From positions 16,569-80,568 of the forward strand of contig NZ_JABANE010000032.1 in assembly GCF_012844305.1 (NCBI RefSeq): a stretch of DNA of 64,000 nt, read 5' to 3'. The stretch comes from Flammeovirga aprica JL-4. Its GTDB lineage: Bacteria; Bacteroidota; Bacteroidia; Cytophagales; Flammeovirgaceae. This document shows, piece after piece, positions 63,101-64,000 of this stretch; within the stretch, counting starts at the first letter, position 1, and each line of letters starts with the position of its first letter. The position numbers and the translations under genes are program-made. Under the pieces are notes generated by a model. It saw only the letters and a list, made by a program, of their open reading frames with translations. It was not told where the DNA came from and made no database searches.

Positions 63101-64000
63101 GTATTCAATAATTTTGCCTTACAGACATCAAATGATTCTATCAACAGAGAATTATATTTTGGAGCTTCAGATTTACCAAATAATTATGTTGGTTTTGCAG
63201 GTTCGGCGGATTTTATAGGAGCTACTCGTTTTAACGGTGGAAGAGAAGGGTTCAATCTTTCTCAGGTAATGACATATGTGAATTATGAGTCAATATCAAG
63301 CGGTGAAATAAAGGTGGAAGTAAGAGCAGGAGGAGAGTCAATCTATGATGCTGTGGTTGTTTCGACAACTACTTATTCATTCAGTAATAACGAGCCTGGC
63401 GAAGGCACTGGAGAGTGGATTGAGATTCCATTAGAAGAAGATGTGACGATTTATCCTAATGAAGATTTTTATGTTATTTTCTCCTATCCATTTGAAATTA
63501 GTTTCCCCCAAGGTATCACGAGCGGTGAAAAATCGGCAAATCGATTTACGTATTACGCAGGTGGACAGTGGAACGATTTACAAGCAGGAGGATTTGCAAG
63601 TGATGTTTACATGGTTAAAGCGTTGGAGAAGGAATACGTTAGCAACTCATGGTTAATTTTGGATCATGAAAATGGTGAGTTGGAAGCAGAGACTGATACT
63701 GATATTCCATTTATGGTGAAAGCTTCTGATAATATACTAACCAATCAGCTTGCTGAAATTGTAGTACGTTCGAATGATATCAAATCTCCTCAAAAAGAAG
63801 TAAAAGTGAGAATGTTATTGAATCAAGCTCCATATGCTGAAGGTTTGAATACTCAATATGAGGTAATGGAGAATGATACACTAAACCTTTCATTTGTTGT
63901 AAAGGATAGAGAAGGTCACACTTTCATAGTAAGTACAAAACATGAAGAGCTGACATTAACCCAAAATGTTGATACAGTTTCCTTGAGTATGCCTACGGAT
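57155..64000 (+). CDS. giant S8 subtilisin-like surface protease, 3' end outside window
   Basis: The frame is open from ATG 57155 to the window end (2282 codons, no stop). Signal peptide 1-23 (VLAQ). After a pro-region (about 30-165) comes the S8 domain: Asp203 (SVHDEGVD), His258 (HGTHVAG), oxyanion Asn363 (AAGN) and Ser433 (DGTSMACPH). A FN3 domain follows (about 500-610). Then come repeated ASH/choice-of-anchor D modules with a FGSVFLG or FGEV start: about 932, 1366, 1470, 1788 and 1915; two segments of the FPFYDK and WEFSYYGKPY type; and a final Ig-like segment. It is probably a secreted or surface adhesin-protease. The C-terminal sorting signal is not in view. Confidence 0.9.
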   Translation, partial: MKFHRITLLLLGMISMGISVLAQSGASTDTMERGIVKVKFKSEVAGKLSTLPTSFSASSFGSSTLEVVARKYSATPMRRLFEQSPNPVLEARHRKHGLHLWYIFEVDPSKDINEVLSAYGEVSEFSFIEGEHTKSLSPYEATEVDVLSTSSDELPYNDTHLPKQWHYDYDNQVESVTDGYDINLFEAWKLNTGSSNVIVSVHDEGVDTSHPDLVDNMWVNIAELNGEPGVDDDNNGYVDDIHGWNFTDDHGDITPQTHGTHVAGTVAATTNNGIGVAGVAGGSGNGDGARIMSMQFLGGGSVERTFIYAADNGAVISQNSWGYTTPGVYDQSVLDAIDYFIAEAGNYPGSPMRGGIVIFAAGNYNSDNEWWPGYYENCLTVGALGPDGKKTSYSNFGKWVDISAPGGESNLGSEASILSTLPNEKYGYLDGTSMACPHVSGVAALVLSNASEVLTPDELRQILVTSNQPIDHINEEYVGKMGVGNINTHLALQSDNGIAPTAITDLQLKGIAQEFAVVNWTIPSDEDDTKPEEFKLYVHTEELKSDNLSSARYKFNIQVGDYENVRDTVTFEVNDLYGLTDYYFVVVSTDRWGNVSSISNSLMGTTKTGPMVNVSEEAENIDLTTNLGNDFSNTLDFKIKNEEEGLLRWEFTSRHINKSLSYYSLPNVGNRKDAQLANLDSSKVNKRASLVAQAHEVAPMSFEKVEKFYGGYFPTSVFGDSDTTLSNSAATIYHVTEDEGFNLTDLRFWLKHDPEKQDVIFEIYKGEKLTQDNLLLSQPYRSNGADEHNAYVRLNEQLYFNKGETFTVVCHIPAGPLYPLGATITTNPSESYMSLLSLDRGNTWITLPEALRGNESFVWNMIAISNFEHLGEYITLTPGAGEVSGKSEVDARLHVDASKLINGTYNSVGIIHSNDVNQPELRMPVKVTVTEQPPILASVNSMNFGSVFLGVEKELVITLVNNGYGNFNNIQLTSTSDDFVFETYPTNQVKALSTGDYIVKFKPSVVGNINAVLKFEGSNGTHEVRLFGVGTAPSEIEVDPMSQVMNDISIGDEIQTSISVTNNGEYPLTYFIPGYNDEEIVEEWGKDYHTFGYRPKLSLKGETNYEWIEIKETGVDITDFMKNHDRNLKETQYYKIELPFEFPFYDKMYSELFFTPFVMMTLSDSVLSVNAPKLEYGLNGLKGMLSAIGIEHIFTEQGEVFYQVEHDKLIVQYEGISQRNRLHEQITLQFVIYDNGTIRINYKDVEQVPEFGQRYWNVLIENPERNDGFRLAGFGGDKYNNDFIKIEWANEMSIEFAYPGPSIITKITNASDVLMPGESNTLDITLSTSDLYEGVINRNINIVHDDPINTSQLPNIQLNIVDGGEATLEFPKDTIDFGEVYQGKVLTEEFYLRNTGTANLSVKNVVLNSEYFELEGPSSVEIKPYHSQIYTIKTVSEVIGEMKANVEITLENDVVETITVMANIENAPGIEVDTTAVSFTLDYGVKEEIDLNIRNTGDTTLDVAIAGSEWLYEDLNSSSNIDSSNHFTYMYRKTSDEFGAPEFSWIDIIGVEGTQHINPATVNINEPEGCWYPVDLPWEFSYYGKPYSKMHIGYNGVITFAGLLGVEWFNVGLPSEKVPNSILPLWSSGGYNTGKWGGENIGVFYHLYDEKIVVTFQYMDSGLGDGDPISVQAILYKDGTMKFQYKMEEIGLDAISHQSTIGLQNEDLSEYTEIAYKKTLDIGRGYAISITPVVTVNVEAGEAITKKLMLDASKIYGGTHETSLLISSNAPNKEQMEKKVILDVIGNSEISYPDSVYFGEVIVENLGSRYKEYVTNVIVKNSGSQEVQLESIVLKNEDEIKGEYEADNGFGGTFWRDIKYLRDPISIRPNDVETIRLKFTPSEAKMLEDTLKITLSNGIEHLIAVNGKAIFPPEMVIGDDEIIVSLNTNSAEKEASFNLSNTGASILNYDINVNYIRGSSEIPTTQSSSLNNNAVLKKKEAKVFNNFALQTSNDSINRELYFGASDLPNNYVGFAGSADFIGATRFNGGREGFNLSQVMTYVNYESISSGEIKVEVRAGGESIYDAVVVSTTTYSFSNNEPGEGTGEWIEIPLEEDVTIYPNEDFYVIFSYPFEISFPQGITSGEKSANRFTYYAGGQWNDLQAGGFASDVYMVKALEKEYVSNSWLILDHENGELEAETDTDIPFMVKASDNILTNQLAEIVVRSNDIKSPQKEVKVRMLLNQAPYAEGLNTQYEVMENDTLNLSFVVKDREGHTFIVSTKHEELTLTQNVDTVSLSMPTD

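Noticed and set aside
1..64000. CRISPR arrays, tRNA or rRNA genes, prophage or toxin-antitoxin modules
   Set aside because: I looked in the non-coding gaps on both strands and saw no regular spacer arrays, cloverleaf-like sequences, or matching gene pairs; a short tRNA could still be missed by eye.

Overview
The window is an AT-rich (roughly 35-38% GC by eye) chromosomal segment of a Bacteroidota bacterium, most likely a marine Cytophagales member (Flammeovirga-like; genus-level call is inference). Signs are the Bacteroidota-type promoter elements (TAnnTTTG), a Bacteroidota-style LptD, DUF3667 and 7TMR-DISM proteins, many SPII lipoproteins, an ECF sigma/anti-sigma pair and a very large modular S8 protease. 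No tRNA, rRNA, CRISPR array, prophage or complete insertion sequence was seen.

Layout. 0-2.1 kb (+): the 3'-end of an alpha/beta hydrolase and a TIM-barrel-like glycosidase lipoprotein with a C-terminal trefoil-like module, probably the edge of a polysaccharide-use region. 2.2-5.4 kb (-): a DUF3667 membrane protein and a 7TMR-DISM/SpoIIE phosphatase. 5.7-8.0 kb (-): kdnA-kdnB, for 8-amino-Kdo in LPS. 8.3-12.6 kb (-): two outer-membrane-barrel-like proteins and a repeat-built lipoprotein, separate transcription units that share a roughly 70-bp upstream module. 12.9-14.9 kb (-): a seven-LysM protein. 15.1-18.8 kb (-): O-methyltransferase, hotdog thioesterase, RluA-type pseudouridine synthase, and a PhoR/PhoB-like two-component pair. 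19-27.5 kb (-): parvulin lipoprotein, BamD, an ECF sigma/anti-sigma/DUF4097 operon, a Fur-family regulator, an unknown protein and an MCE/MlaD protein. 27.7-31.3 kb (+): LptD and a thioesterase. 31.4-35.9 kb (-): an operon of beta-barrel, TPR-CHAT protease-like protein and a receiver-DHp regulator. 35.9-39 kb (+): nagZ-namZ, an exo-lytic peptidoglycan recycling pair. 39-41.6 kb: VF530, VOC protein, then a NifU-like scaffold plus a GGGtGRT-family protein. 41.7-47.2 kb (-): barrel protein, histidine phosphatase, proline iminopeptidase, ABC-F ATPase. 47.3-49 kb (-): palindromic repeats, then infC-rpmI-rplT. 49.2-57 kb: S41 protease, small unknowns, aldose-epimerase-like protein plus acyl-ACP thioesterase, membrane protein, TPR-HTH sensor. 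57.2 kb to the end (+): an S8 protease of at least 2282 residues that runs off the window.

The common theme is envelope biogenesis and quality control: LPS modification (KdnAB) and export (LptD), outer membrane protein assembly (BamD, parvulin), lipid transport (MCE), peptidoglycan binding and recycling (LysM, NagZ, NamZ), and signalling modules that probably monitor the envelope. The best candidates for undescribed biology are the NifU-like/GGGtGRT cassette, the barrel/CHAT/receiver-DHp operon, and the three-gene promoter module with its repeat lipoprotein.
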